Origin: CAVPJW01 sp963705525
GTDB lineage: Bacteria > Acidobacteriota > Vicinamibacteria > Vicinamibacterales > CAVPJW01
NCBI GenBank assembly: GCA_963705525.1
Contig: CAVPJW010000004.1
Coordinates: forward strand, 310,001-374,000
Direction: 5' to 3'
Length of the DNA: 64,000 bases
Part shown: piece after piece, positions 42,703 to 51,000 of the stretch
Layout of the letters: each line of letters opens with the position of its first letter
How positions within the stretch are numbered: position 1 is the first letter of the stretch
Notes under the pieces: generated by a model
Databases searched by the model: none
Seen by the model: the letters and a program-made list of their open reading frames with translations, nothing else
What the model was told of the DNA's origin: nothing
Made by a program: the position numbers and the translations under genes

Positions 42703-43707
42703 CTAGCGGCTGCCGGGCCGGTAAATCTGATCGAAGACAGCGCCATCGGCGAAATGGGCTTTCTGCGCCTGTTGCCAGCCGCCGAAGACCTCGTCGATGG
42801 TGAAGAGATTCATCTTGGCAAAGGACACTGAGGGCGTAGCCCCGGCATTGTCGTCGCTGCGACGGTAATAATGCTTGGCCGCGATGTCCTGCCCGGCCGG
42901 CGTGTACAGGAACTGCAGGTAGGCCTCGGCGAGAGCTCTGCTTCCGTTCCGGTCCACAACGGCATCGACAACCGCCACCGGTGGTTCGGCGAGGATGCTG
43001 ACGGGGGGCGAGACAATCTCGAATTTTCCAGAGGCCGCTTTCAAGGCGAGATACGCCTCGTTCTCCCATGCGAGCAGCACATCGCCGATCCCCCGCTGGA
43101 CAAAAGTGTTCGTGGCGCCACGGGCGCCCGAGTCGAGCACGGGCACGGCCTTGAAGATGTCGCTGACAAACTGCCTGGCCTTCGTATCGCTGCCGCCCGG
43201 TTTTCGCAAGGCGTATCCCCAGGCCGCCAGGTAGTTCCATCGAGCGCCACCCGACGTCTTGGGGTTTGGCGTGATGATTTGAAGACCCGGTTTCGTCAGG
43301 TCTCCCCAGTCGCGTATGCCCTTCGGATTCCCCTTCCTGACGAGGAAGACAATCGTCGATGTGTACGGCGCGCTGTTATGTGAAAGCCGCGTCCGCCAGT
43401 TGGGCTTGATGAGGCCGGCCCGGGCCACCGCATCCACGTCGTAGGCCAGAGCCAGGGTCACGACATCCGCCTCGAGGCCATCGATGACTGCACGGGCCTG
43501 CGCCCCGGAACCGCCATGCGATTGCCTGATGGTCACGGTCTGCCCTGTCTTGCCCTTCCAATACTTCGTGAATGCGTCGTTGATTTCCTGATAGAACTCA
43601 CGCGTCGGATCGTAGGAGACATTGAGCAGCGTCTGCGCATGGACTGCACTCGTCCACGCGGACAGCGTCAAGCATGTGATTGCAAGGAGTGTGACTCGTC
43701 GGTTCAT
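42703..43707 (-). CDS. sulfate-binding periplasmic protein
   Basis: This is a 334-residue solute-binding protein starting MNRRVTLLAITCLTLSAWTS, with a signal peptide ending AVHAQ. LNVSYDPTREFYQEINDAFT and the anion-site blocks IRQSHGGSGAQARAVIDGLE and VTLALAYDVDAVARAGLIKP are the family hallmarks of Sbp/CysP. The block NPKTSGGARWNYLAAWGYAL is also typical. Sulfate (Sbp) and thiosulfate (CysP) binders cannot be told apart from sequence alone here. It lies between the porin gene and cysT, with gaps of only 10 and 9 bases. Confidence 0.88.
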   Translation of the reverse strand: MNRRVTLLAITCLTLSAWTSAVHAQTLLNVSYDPTREFYQEINDAFTKYWKGKTGQTVTIRQSHGGSGAQARAVIDGLEADVVTLALAYDVDAVARAGLIKPNWRTRLSHNSAPYTSTIVFLVRKGNPKGIRDWGDLTKPGLQIITPNPKTSGGARWNYLAAWGYALRKPGGSDTKARQFVSDIFKAVPVLDSGARGATNTFVQRGIGDVLLAWENEAYLALKAASGKFEIVSPPVSILAEPPVAVVDAVVDRNGSRALAEAYLQFLYTPAGQDIAAKHYYRRSDDNAGATPSVSFAKMNLFTIDEVFGGWQQAQKAHFADGAVFDQIYRPGSR

Positions 43708-43717
43708 CGTTGTTCTT

Positions 43718-44998
43718 TCACAGGCTCGGCTGCAGGTTGAGCTGCAGTCGAAACACGATTGCGTGCTCTGTCGCGCGGCGGTCGACACCTTCATCGTCGA
43801 AGGCTGTTCGCTCGTACGTGAGCACGTACTTGACGTAGTCACTCAAGTACCACGCCACGCCGACACCAACGGCCGTCGCCACCCGGCTGGCATTGGGGGC
43901 CGCAAATCCTTCCGTGAAGGCAAGCCGGTCCACCTCGAGGCGGCTGTACCGTGCGATCATCTGAAGCGCACCCCAGTGACGTGCTGCTGGATTGAAGGGC
44001 CGCTTCGGAATCACGCCGCGTTCGCTTGTCGCTTCGCCAGTCACGACGAAGGAGCCCGTGACTCCCCACGCGCGGTTCGATATGTCGGTGCCCGCGACGG
44101 TTATCGTTCTGACCGCTTGAGTCGATACCGCATACTCGGCGAAGGTCCCGAACGATTTGTAGTAGTAGAACGCTGAAGGTGATACGCGGGCCCTCTCTCC
44201 ACCGGCCGCGGCTGCGGGCACGTACGAGAAGAATGTCTGCTGCGCGGCGGTCTTGAACGACGGCAGCGGTCCAGCCTGCCGTCCCCAAGACCCCGCAACG
44301 GCGACGCCCGCCCCTCGGAGCCCTGCGTGCCGACTCGAATGGAACGGTCGCAGCAGCACGCGGCCGACCAGATCCTTTTCGTCATTCGTATCGAGATCGC
44401 CGTTGTTGGCGTCGGGCACGCCGTTGAAGAGCGCGCCGACATAACTCACAATCCCTCGCAGATCGCCCTGCACCTGGACGCCGACGTCGCGATTCGGCAC
44501 CAGGTTCGTGACGAGCGTTCGCTCGGGAAAGAGCACGGCGTAATCCGAGTACAGCTGTTCGAGTCCGATCGGCGTCTTGTCTTTGCCGACCCTGATTCGG
44601 AGGGACCTTGACAGTCGCGTATCGAAGTACGCATCGAAGAGCACCGCCGAGCCGTTGCCAAAGTCGGGCATGAGACGGAACTCGAAGTATTTCACCGCCC
44701 GACCCTGCAGGATGGGCCTGGCCCGTCGAAGCACGAGCGTGTCGGTGATTGCATTCGCGGGATCGTCGGGTGCGAAACGCCCGTCCATTTGAAGGAGCGC
44801 GCCGAATTGCAGCTTGTTGTCGTCGGTGTCGCTCTCGACGGACACACCATTTTTCCATTTCACCGAGAAGCCGCGTTTGTCCGCGGCCTGCGTGTCATCC
44901 TTCGGCGGCGTGGCCTGCGCGCGCGCAGGGACAGCCGTGGATGTCAGGATCGTGGCCACGAACCACGACAAAAAGAGAGCGGATCTGCCCGATGTCAT
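43718..44998 (-). CDS. phosphate-selective-type porin (OprO/OprP-like)
   Basis: This is a 426-residue outer-membrane protein starting MTSGRSALFLSWFVATILTS, with a signal peptide ending VPARA. KLQFGALLQMDGRFAPDDPA, LRRARPILQGRAVKYFEFRL and the final KYVLTYERTAFDDEG...FRLQLNLQPSL match OprO/OprP-type anion porins. It is the first gene of the sulfate operon, so it probably passes sulfate across the outer membrane; that is inference from position. An upstream ATG at 45019 gives seven more residues but a weaker signal peptide. Confidence 0.85.
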   Translation of the reverse strand: MTSGRSALFLSWFVATILTSTAVPARAQATPPKDDTQAADKRGFSVKWKNGVSVESDTDDNKLQFGALLQMDGRFAPDDPANAITDTLVLRRARPILQGRAVKYFEFRLMPDFGNGSAVLFDAYFDTRLSRSLRIRVGKDKTPIGLEQLYSDYAVLFPERTLVTNLVPNRDVGVQVQGDLRGIVSYVGALFNGVPDANNGDLDTNDEKDLVGRVLLRPFHSSRHAGLRGAGVAVAGSWGRQAGPLPSFKTAAQQTFFSYVPAAAAGGERARVSPSAFYYYKSFGTFAEYAVSTQAVRTITVAGTDISNRAWGVTGSFVVTGEATSERGVIPKRPFNPAARHWGALQMIARYSRLEVDRLAFTEGFAAPNASRVATAVGVGVAWYLSDYVKYVLTYERTAFDDEGVDRRATEHAIVFRLQLNLQPSL

Positions 44999-45037
44999 GT
45001 CCTGTTCCGCCTCATCCATATTTTTTCTATCTCTAGC

Positions 45038-45057
45038 GACATAATAGGGATTATGTC
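45038..45057. promoter_or_regulatory. perfect palindrome upstream of the sulfate operon (probable Rrf2 operator)
   Basis: GACATAATAGGGATTATGTC is an 8-base perfect inverted repeat around AGGG. It lies between the regulator gene and the porin start, 40 bases before ATG 44998, over the likely promoter. The heptamer ATAGGGA of its core recurs at the Rrf2 start codon (45526-45534, minus strand), hinting at autoregulation. The palindrome's size and position fit binding by an Rrf2 dimer. Confidence 0.65.
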
Positions 45058-45075
45058 CAAAACAAAGGGTAGCGC

Positions 45076-45528
45076 TCAGCTTGGCCGGCGTCCTCGGCCT
45101 CGTTTCTTGAGAATCCGGCGGTTGCGCTGCAGGAGGTCCTCGAGCGTCGTATGGTCGAGGATGTTTGCCGTGGAGTTGCGCACGTCGAGGAAGAGGTCGA
45201 ACAACCCGGCATGGCGGCGGTCGGTCCGGACCCGGAACGCGAGCTCGGCCATGTCCCCGAATGGCGCCAACGGGCCATCGATCGTGCGGACGACCTCGCC
45301 CACCACGATTGCGTCTGGAGGCCGCCTCAGGCGGTATCCACCCTCTCGGCCGCGCTGGCTCGTCACGAGTCGGGCATTCTTGAGCGTGACCAGGATGCTC
45401 TCGAGGAACTTCTCCGGGATTTGCTCCTCCTCTGCAATGGAATGAATCCTCACGACTCCTCCCCGGTAGGCGCTTGCGAGATGCATCAACGCCTTAAGCG
45501 CGTACAACCCCTTGTTAGAAATCTTCAT
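45076..45528 (-). CDS. Rrf2-family transcriptional regulator
   Basis: This is a 150-residue winged-helix regulator starting MKISNKGLYALKALMHLASA, the Rrf2 hallmark. EEEQIPEKFLESILVTLKNA (recognition helix) and QRGREGGYRLRRPPDAIVVG (wing) follow. The cysteine triplet that binds Fe-S in IscR and NsrR is absent (no Cys in the C-terminal half), so it resembles CymR-type regulators of sulfur metabolism. It lies immediately upstream of the sulfate uptake operon in the same direction, with a perfect palindrome in between. It probably represses the operon when sulfur is plentiful. Confidence 0.88.
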   Translation of the reverse strand: MKISNKGLYALKALMHLASAYRGGVVRIHSIAEEEQIPEKFLESILVTLKNARLVTSQRGREGGYRLRRPPDAIVVGEVVRTIDGPLAPFGDMAELAFRVRTDRRHAGLFDLFLDVRNSTANILDHTTLEDLLQRNRRILKKRGRGRRPS

Positions 45529-45615
45529 TCCCTATAGAGTTGCTAGGCTAACGTCCAGGAGGGGTGTGAGTCAAGCTCATGCCTGGGTTCTGAACTGTCG
45601 ATCAGCACCTGTTGT

Positions 45616-45698
45616 GGCATGATGCAGGAGCTCGGCGACGATGGCCAGATGTTCCTCTCGAGTTCAAGGGATGCACGCATCCCGAGCACCAGGCGTGA
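45616..45698 (+). pseudogene. C-terminal remnant of a gluconate dehydrogenase subunit 3-like gene
   Basis: Bases 45616-45698 match 38296-38377 closely (GMMQELGDDGQMFL then EFKGCTHPEHQ and stop), with one base missing in CTGCTCGAG, which breaks the frame. Nothing else of the gene is present. It lies 24 bases before the DUF1080 gene start, so an ancestral dehydrogenase-subunit / DUF1080 arrangement probably lost its first part. Confidence 0.75.
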
Positions 45699-45722
45699 AT
45701 CAGCGCGATGGAGGTTCTTGAC

Positions 45723-46592
45723 GTGGCGACACTCAATGGCGACATGAAGTTCTCGACGGAACCGCGATGGGCGCGCGCAGGAGCCGCGGCCGTCGCGTTC
45801 GTGGCTCTTGTGTTTCTCCTGGCAGGACGCGCACACATGTCTCAAAGCGAGCCAAAAGATCAGCAGAAGGCTCAAAAGGACAAGACGCAGAAGGAATGGG
45901 AGATTCACGACATGGACCGGCCACAGCCGGTCGTGGTCGAACCGGGGACGCCGAGTATGCCGGACCGGCCGGGCCGTCCGCCCGCCGACGCGAAGCTGCT
46001 CTTCGATGGTTCCGATCTGTCCAAATGGGAATCGGCGAAGGAGAAAGGCCAGGCGGCACAATGGAAGATCGCCGCCGGCGCGATGGAAGTCGTCAAGGGC
46101 ACGGGCGACATCCAGACAAAAGAGTCGTTCGGCGACTGCCAGCTGCACGTGGAATGGGCAACGCCGACCATTTCCAAAGGATCGGGACAGGATCGCGGTA
46201 ACAGCGGCATCTTTCTGATGGGATTGTACGAAGTCCAGGTCCTCGACTCGTACCAGAACAAGACCTATCCGGATGGACAGGCTGGCGCCATCTACGGGCA
46301 GTTCCCACCGCTCGTGAATGCGGCACGCCCGCAGGGAAAATGGCAGCAGTACGACATCGTCTTCCAGGGACCACGGTTCAGCGCCGACGGTAAAGTGACG
46401 CGCCCCGCACGCATGACGATCTTTTACAACGGCGTCCTCGTGCAGCTGTGCCGAGAGTTGACGGGCCCTACGGCGCACAAGGCTCGGCCGCCGTACGCGG
46501 TGCATGCCGAGAAGCTGCCGCTGAAGCTCCAGGATCACGAGCATCCGGTGCGGTACCGGAATATCTGGATCCGGGAGTTGCAGGGGCTTTAG
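45723..46592 (+). CDS. exported DUF1080 (3-keto-glycoside hydrolase-like) protein
   Basis: This is a 289-residue protein with an N-terminal membrane or signal segment (RAGAAAVAFVALVFLLAGRA) and a DUF1080 domain. The domain begins DAKLLFDGSDLSKWESAKEK, continues RGNSGIFLMGLYEVQVLDSY and ends PLKLQDHEHPVRYRNIWIRE. DUF1080 (Pfam PF06439) is a concanavalin-like fold, and members cleave 3-keto-disaccharides or glycosides. GTG 45723 is chosen because GGAGG stands 8 bases before it. The context with a dehydrogenase-subunit relic and the rhamnose genes supports a role in glycoside breakdown. Confidence 0.85.
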   Translation: MATLNGDMKFSTEPRWARAGAAAVAFVALVFLLAGRAHMSQSEPKDQQKAQKDKTQKEWEIHDMDRPQPVVVEPGTPSMPDRPGRPPADAKLLFDGSDLSKWESAKEKGQAAQWKIAAGAMEVVKGTGDIQTKESFGDCQLHVEWATPTISKGSGQDRGNSGIFLMGLYEVQVLDSYQNKTYPDGQAGAIYGQFPPLVNAARPQGKWQQYDIVFQGPRFSADGKVTRPARMTIFYNGVLVQLCRELTGPTAHKARPPYAVHAEKLPLKLQDHEHPVRYRNIWIRELQGL

Positions 46593-47815
46593 CCCTGGCT
46601 TTTCCGCGCGGCCCTCACCCACCAGAGGCCCGGCACCAGATACCACGCGCCAATCACGAGAGCGAGGACGCGCGGCGAGACCTGCAGCACGTCCAACGCG
46701 ATCGCCGTCAGGTAGCTCGAGGCCGACGAGACCAGCGTGAAGAGCATCAGCTCGACGGCGAACACACGCCCGCGAAAACGATCGTCGGTCTGGAACTGCA
46801 GGAGGAGCGTGCTCGCGATCCAGAGGAGCGATCCGAACGCGTGCGCGACAACGGCGACGAGCGCCGTCAGCCAGAGCGTCGGCGTCACCGACATCAAAGC
46901 GTAGCAGGCGCCGATCGCCAGAAAGCTCGGTGCCAGCCTGCTCCTCAGCGTCGGCACATCCGCGCCCAGCGACCGCGCGAAGAGCGCGCCGACTCCGGCG
47001 CCGATGCCGCGCGCGGCATACAGCACGCCGATGCCCGCGGCGCTCGAGCCGGCAATCGGGAAGATGCGCTCCCCGTACACCGTATAGAGCAGCAGCATCC
47101 CGCCCGCGATGGCCCAGCTTCCCTTCACCCCGATGTACGCCGCCAGGCTCGGATGGCCGCGAACGTAGCGGTACCCCTCGCGCAGATCGCGCAATCCCGG
47201 CGGCGCGGCATGTTCCAGCTCGCGCCCGGCCTCCGCGATCCGACTGTGCTTCACCTGGAAGATCGCCGCCGCTGAAATGAAGAACGACGCCGAGTTGACG
47301 ATGAACGCGGCATCGCGGCCGAGCGCGGCCGACGTGAAGCCACCGAGCGCGGCACCGATGGCGAGCATCGCCGACCACGTCGCGCTGGCGAGTGAATTTG
47401 CGGTGAGGAGGTCTTCCTTTGCCGTGACACCGGGAATGACGGACGTTCGAGCCGGCTCGAAAAATCCCGTCGCCGCGACACTGAGGGCCGTAATGGCGTA
47501 GGCCATCCACACCTGATCGCGATGCCTGACGAGCAACAGGCCCAGCATCAGGACGCCGCGAATGAGATCCGCGGCGATCATCACGCGGCGTCGATCGAAA
47601 CGATCGACGATGACGCCGGCAAAGGGACCGACGATGGCGATGGGCGCCGCCTGCACCACCATCATGGTGGCGACCGCGGTCGCCGACCCCGTCAGGCTCA
47701 GGACGAGGTCGTACACCGCGACGGCGTTGAACCAGTCGCCCAGCTGGCTGACCAGCTGGCCAATCCAGAGCAGGCGCAGGTTGCGGTTGCGGCGAATGAG
47801 CGCGATGTAGGAAAT
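46589..47815 (-). CDS. MFS transporter (MFS_3, EntS-like exporter group)
   Basis: This is a major-facilitator protein of about 408 residues. The conserved opening RNRNLRLLWIGQLVSQLGDW (about 9-28) precedes GPFAGVIVDRFDRRRVMIAA, the family's loop 2-3 motif. ATSFL-type helices follow to WYLVPGLWWVRAARKSQG. The first standard start codon (GTG 47716) lies inside helix 1. Coding clearly extends to about 47815 (ISYIALIRRNRN), but no ATG, GTG or TTG is found there: an ATT start or an indel is likely. A strong GC hairpin at 47838-47861 stands just upstream. It is convergent with DUF1080, the stop codons overlapping. The substrate is unknown. Confidence 0.75.
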   Translation of the reverse strand: MSYIALIRRNRNLRLLWIGQLVSQLGDWFNAVAVYDLVLSLTGSATAVATMMVVQAAPIAIVGPFAGVIVDRFDRRRVMIAADLIRGVLMLGLLLVRHRDQVWMAYAITALSVAATGFFEPARTSVIPGVTAKEDLLTANSLASATWSAMLAIGAALGGFTSAALGRDAAFIVNSASFFISAAAIFQVKHSRIAEAGRELEHAAPPGLRDLREGYRYVRGHPSLAAYIGVKGSWAIAGGMLLLYTVYGERIFPIAGSSAAGIGVLYAARGIGAGVGALFARSLGADVPTLRSRLAPSFLAIGACYALMSVTPTLWLTALVAVVAHAFGSLLWIASTLLLQFQTDDRFRGRVFAVELMLFTLVSSASSYLTAIALDVLQVSPRVLALVIGAWYLVPGLWWVRAARKSQG

Positions 47816-47837
47816 GAGGAACCCCGGACACGCGAGC

Positions 47838-47861
47838 CGGGCGGGGCCAGGGCCCCGCCCG
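47838..47861. terminator. perfect 11-base GC hairpin after the M20 peptidase gene
   Basis: CGGGCGGGGCC (47838-47848) and its exact complement GGCCCCGCCCG (47851-47861) are separated by AG only. It lies 30 bases past the stop of the M20 gene and before the MFS coding region on the same strand. It may terminate or attenuate transcription into the transporter gene. Confidence 0.6.
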
Positions 47862-47890
47862 AACCAGGACGTGATGTTCGACGCGCAGGC

Positions 47891-49468
47891 TTACATGCTG
47901 GACGTTTTCTTCTGATCGGGCCACGACGCGTAGGCGTAGATCATGTCCACGATCGACTGCTCTGCTTCCACGATGCCCGCGACCTTGCCGTTCCCTTCAA
48001 TCACCACGTACTCATCGTCGGAATGCGCGCGGGCGCCGTGGCCAAGCGCGCCGCCGCCGGCGGGCAGGCCGAGCCTGCGGGTGTACTCCCACTCGGGCGA
48101 GCTGCCCGCATTCCGCGGCCAGACCTGCGGATCGATGTTGTGCTTCTTGTACATCGCGAGCGTGGCCTGGACCACGGGCTCCTTGACCGACGTCTGGGAC
48201 CACTCGTCGCCGCCACCCAGTTGACGCACCTCGATGTCCCCGTATCCATTCTTCTCGAGGTGGGCTTTGAGCAACGCGAGCTGCTTCTGGATCTCCTGGT
48301 TGGGCACCAGGCGCGAGTCGCACTTCACGGTCGCCTTCTCGGGCGTGATCGTGGCGCCGCCCGGTCCTGTATAGCCGCCCCAGATGCCGTCGATGTTCAA
48401 CGTCGTATCGAACATCAGGTGGTTCGCGGCTTCCTCGACCGACCAGTTGTTCATGAACACCTTGGTGTTGGTCTTGTCGGTGAAGAGGTCGTCCTTGTGC
48501 TGGGCGAGGAGCACGCGCATCAACTCACGCTCTTCTTCGTTCGGCGGACGGATATCGTCCTTCCATCCCGCGATCAGAATCTCGTTCTTGGCGGGATCGA
48601 ACATCGAGCGCAGCACTTCGACCAGGCGCCATGCCGGAGCGTCGAGTATGGCCTTGCGGCTCGAATGGATCGGCATCTTCTGGGGACCGCGGCCCCAGCG
48701 GCTGCCGTTGGCTTCGAGCTCGAACGAGAGAATGCCCTTGCCGCCGAGCGCCATTGATACGCGGCCATCCGCGCCCTGCGTCGGGTCGAGGTTGAGCAGA
48801 CAGCTCGCGCCCTTCAGCCGATCGCGCCATGGATCGAGGACTTCCCGGAAGTTGGGACTGCCCTGCTCCTCCGCACCGTCGCACGTGAAGTAGACATTCA
48901 CCGGCAGCTTGCCGTTGGCTTCGACGATCGACTCCATCGCGTTCAGGACGAACCGGTTCGGTCCCTTGCTGTTGATGGCGCCGCGCGCGACGATCACCTC
49001 AGGAAAATTCATGAAGCTCTTGATGCGCTTCGCCTCGAGCGGCGGGCTCGACCAGCGGGTCTCGTCCCATGGCTGCGTGTCGTACATCATGTAGACGACG
49101 ACGGTCTTCGGCGCGCCGACGTCGTAGTGGGCGAGAATGCCCGGCCAGTTGGGCTGTGTCGTGGGCACGAGCTGCACGTCCTTGCAGCCCAGCTTCTTGA
49201 ACGACTGCATCATCAGATCGGCCATCTCCTTGACGCCCTTGTCCCACGAGCTGACCGAAGGCTGCCGGAGATCGCTCTGCACCGCCGCGATATGCGCTTC
49301 CTTGTTCTTCGCGATGAGGTCGTGCACCTTGCGGACCTCGGCCGAGCCCAGCACGTCGGCCATCTGCGCCGCGCCGGCCGCGCCCACGAAGTCGAAGACC
49401 GAATATGCCGCCGCGCCGGCCGCTCCGCGGGCCGCCAGATCGAGGAATTGTTTGCGGGTGAGATCCAT
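47891..49468 (-). CDS. exported M20-family peptidase-like protein with altered metal site
   Basis: This is a 525-residue protein. The N-terminus MDLTRKQFLDLAARGAAGAA resembles a Tat-like or signal region, and ATG 49468 is preceded by AAGGAGG. The fold follows dipeptidase/CNDP-type M20 proteins: ARGAINSKGPNRF, CDGAEEQGSPNF (E200/E201) and ARAHSDDEYVVIEG. The usual H-x-D metal motif (YGHxDVQP) reads YMMYDTQP (about 126-133), with Met for His. The bridging aspartate of RGxxDxKG is Asn (about N166). Only the Glu pair, the other Asp and the late His are kept. It may bind one metal, or none, or use a different chemistry. Confidence 0.82.
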   Translation of the reverse strand: MDLTRKQFLDLAARGAAGAAAYSVFDFVGAAGAAQMADVLGSAEVRKVHDLIAKNKEAHIAAVQSDLRQPSVSSWDKGVKEMADLMMQSFKKLGCKDVQLVPTTQPNWPGILAHYDVGAPKTVVVYMMYDTQPWDETRWSSPPLEAKRIKSFMNFPEVIVARGAINSKGPNRFVLNAMESIVEANGKLPVNVYFTCDGAEEQGSPNFREVLDPWRDRLKGASCLLNLDPTQGADGRVSMALGGKGILSFELEANGSRWGRGPQKMPIHSSRKAILDAPAWRLVEVLRSMFDPAKNEILIAGWKDDIRPPNEEERELMRVLLAQHKDDLFTDKTNTKVFMNNWSVEEAANHLMFDTTLNIDGIWGGYTGPGGATITPEKATVKCDSRLVPNQEIQKQLALLKAHLEKNGYGDIEVRQLGGGDEWSQTSVKEPVVQATLAMYKKHNIDPQVWPRNAGSSPEWEYTRRLGLPAGGGALGHGARAHSDDEYVVIEGNGKVAGIVEAEQSIVDMIYAYASWPDQKKTSSM

Positions 49469-49524
49469 CACGTCCTCCTTGCTGGTACTCGAGACAGCCG
49501 ATTGTAGCGGAAACGCCGTCGTTT

Positions 49525-50988
49525 CTAGAACCCGAGCTGCGCGAAGCGTTCACGCGCGCCGGCCCACGCGTCCTGATCGGTGGGTTCGTACGTGTCCCCC
49601 GGCAGGCATCGTGCGATCGCTGACCGCGCCTCGGAAGTATTCGCGAATCGGCCGTTGGCCAAGGCCTGGACGACAAGATTGCCGAGGGCCGTGGCTTCGA
49701 CCGGACCGGCGCAGACCTCGACCATCGACGCGTTGGCGGTCGCCTGATTGAGAAACGCATTCTGCGACCCCCCGCCGATGATCCGGATTCCGCGAATGCG
49801 TGTTCCCGTGACCGTCTCCAATCCTCTCACCGCCTGCGCGTACCGAAGCGCCAGCGACTCGAGGACGACCCGCGCGATGGAGGCCGGTGTTGCCGGCGCA
49901 CGCTGGCCAGCCTCGTGAAGCGCGGCGGTGACCGCCAGGACCATGTCCGGCGGATTGAAGAACCGTGCGTGATCGGGATCGATGAATCCCTGGAATGGCG
50001 GCGCGGCCTCGACCTCGTCCATCAGCGTGGCGTAATCGGTATGGATGCCGCGCTCGGCCCACACTCGTCGGCACGAATCCAGAATCCAGAGGCCCATGAT
50101 GTTCTTGAGCAGCCGGTTCGTCCCACCCACGCCGGCTTCGTTCGTCAGGTTCTGCGATCGAACCACCTCGGTGACGATCGGCCGCTCCGTTTCGAGCCCG
50201 AGAAGCGACCAGGTCCCGGAGCTCAGATACGCCCAGCCCGATCGAATCGGCGCTCCGACGACCGCGCTGGCCGTGTCGTGAGTGCCGGACGCGACGACGC
50301 GCACTGGAGGAAGATTCAGCTCCGTCTGGAGGGACTGTGACAGCTCTCCGAGAACGGTGCCCGGCTGCACAATCCTGGGCATGACGTCGAGCGGCAGGTC
50401 GAGCGCCTGGAAAATCTCCGGCACCCATTCACGCCGCTCCGCCGACACCAGCTGTGTCGTGCTCGCCATCGTCACCTCGCCGGACATCGAACCGCACAAC
50501 AGGTGATGGAAGACGTCGGGCATCATCAGGAGTCTCGCGGTGGCGGCCGGCCACTCACCATGCCAGCGCTGGGCCTCGAGCTGATAGATGGTGTTGAACG
50601 GCTGGACCTGGATGCCCGTCATCCTGAAAAGATCCGCCGGCGGTACGCGCGCCAGGACCCGCTCGATGCTGCCTTCAGTGCGTTTGTCGCGATAGCAGAC
50701 GGGCTCTTCGATGAGGTGTCCGGCCGCGTCATAGAGGCCGTAGTCCACGCCCCACGTGTCCACGCCGATCGAGCGAACCGACGCGCGACGATGGCCCAGC
50801 TGCTTCAGCCCGTGCTTGATCCCGTCGAAGAGCGCGCGCGTGTTCCACCGCTCGCGGCCCGCGTGGTGGACGGGCTCGTTCGGAAAGCGGTGAACTGTCT
50901 CGAGGGCGATGCTGTCCCGCTCGAAGCAGCCGACGACGACACGGCCGCTGCTGGCGCCAAGATCGACGGCGACAAAGCAGGGTTCCAA
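49525..50988 (-). CDS. rhaB: rhamnulokinase
   Basis: This is a 487-residue FGGY-family kinase that phosphorylates L-rhamnulose to L-rhamnulose-1-phosphate. It starts MEPCFVAVDLGASSGRVVVG (family phosphate-binding block). RSIGVDTWGVDYGLYDAAGH and QPFNTIYQLEAQ are typical of RhaB. SGTHDTASAVVGAPIRSGWA and the adenosine block RIRGIRIIGGGSQNAFLNQ (with the Gly-rich motif) complete the kinase. The stop is 53 bases before the M20 gene start. It forms an operon with the rhamnose isomerase gene 12 bases upstream. Confidence 0.93.
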   Translation of the reverse strand: MEPCFVAVDLGASSGRVVVGCFERDSIALETVHRFPNEPVHHAGRERWNTRALFDGIKHGLKQLGHRRASVRSIGVDTWGVDYGLYDAAGHLIEEPVCYRDKRTEGSIERVLARVPPADLFRMTGIQVQPFNTIYQLEAQRWHGEWPAATARLLMMPDVFHHLLCGSMSGEVTMASTTQLVSAERREWVPEIFQALDLPLDVMPRIVQPGTVLGELSQSLQTELNLPPVRVVASGTHDTASAVVGAPIRSGWAYLSSGTWSLLGLETERPIVTEVVRSQNLTNEAGVGGTNRLLKNIMGLWILDSCRRVWAERGIHTDYATLMDEVEAAPPFQGFIDPDHARFFNPPDMVLAVTAALHEAGQRAPATPASIARVVLESLALRYAQAVRGLETVTGTRIRGIRIIGGGSQNAFLNQATANASMVEVCAGPVEATALGNLVVQALANGRFANTSEARSAIARCLPGDTYEPTDQDAWAGARERFAQLGF

Positions 50989-51000
50989 GGTTTTGGGGTT

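Noticed and set aside
45543..47924. Continuous 793-codon minus-strand frame across DUF1080 and the MFS gene
   Set aside because: It is arginine-rich low-complexity translation in a wrong frame; DUF1080 and MFS signatures are clear in other frames.
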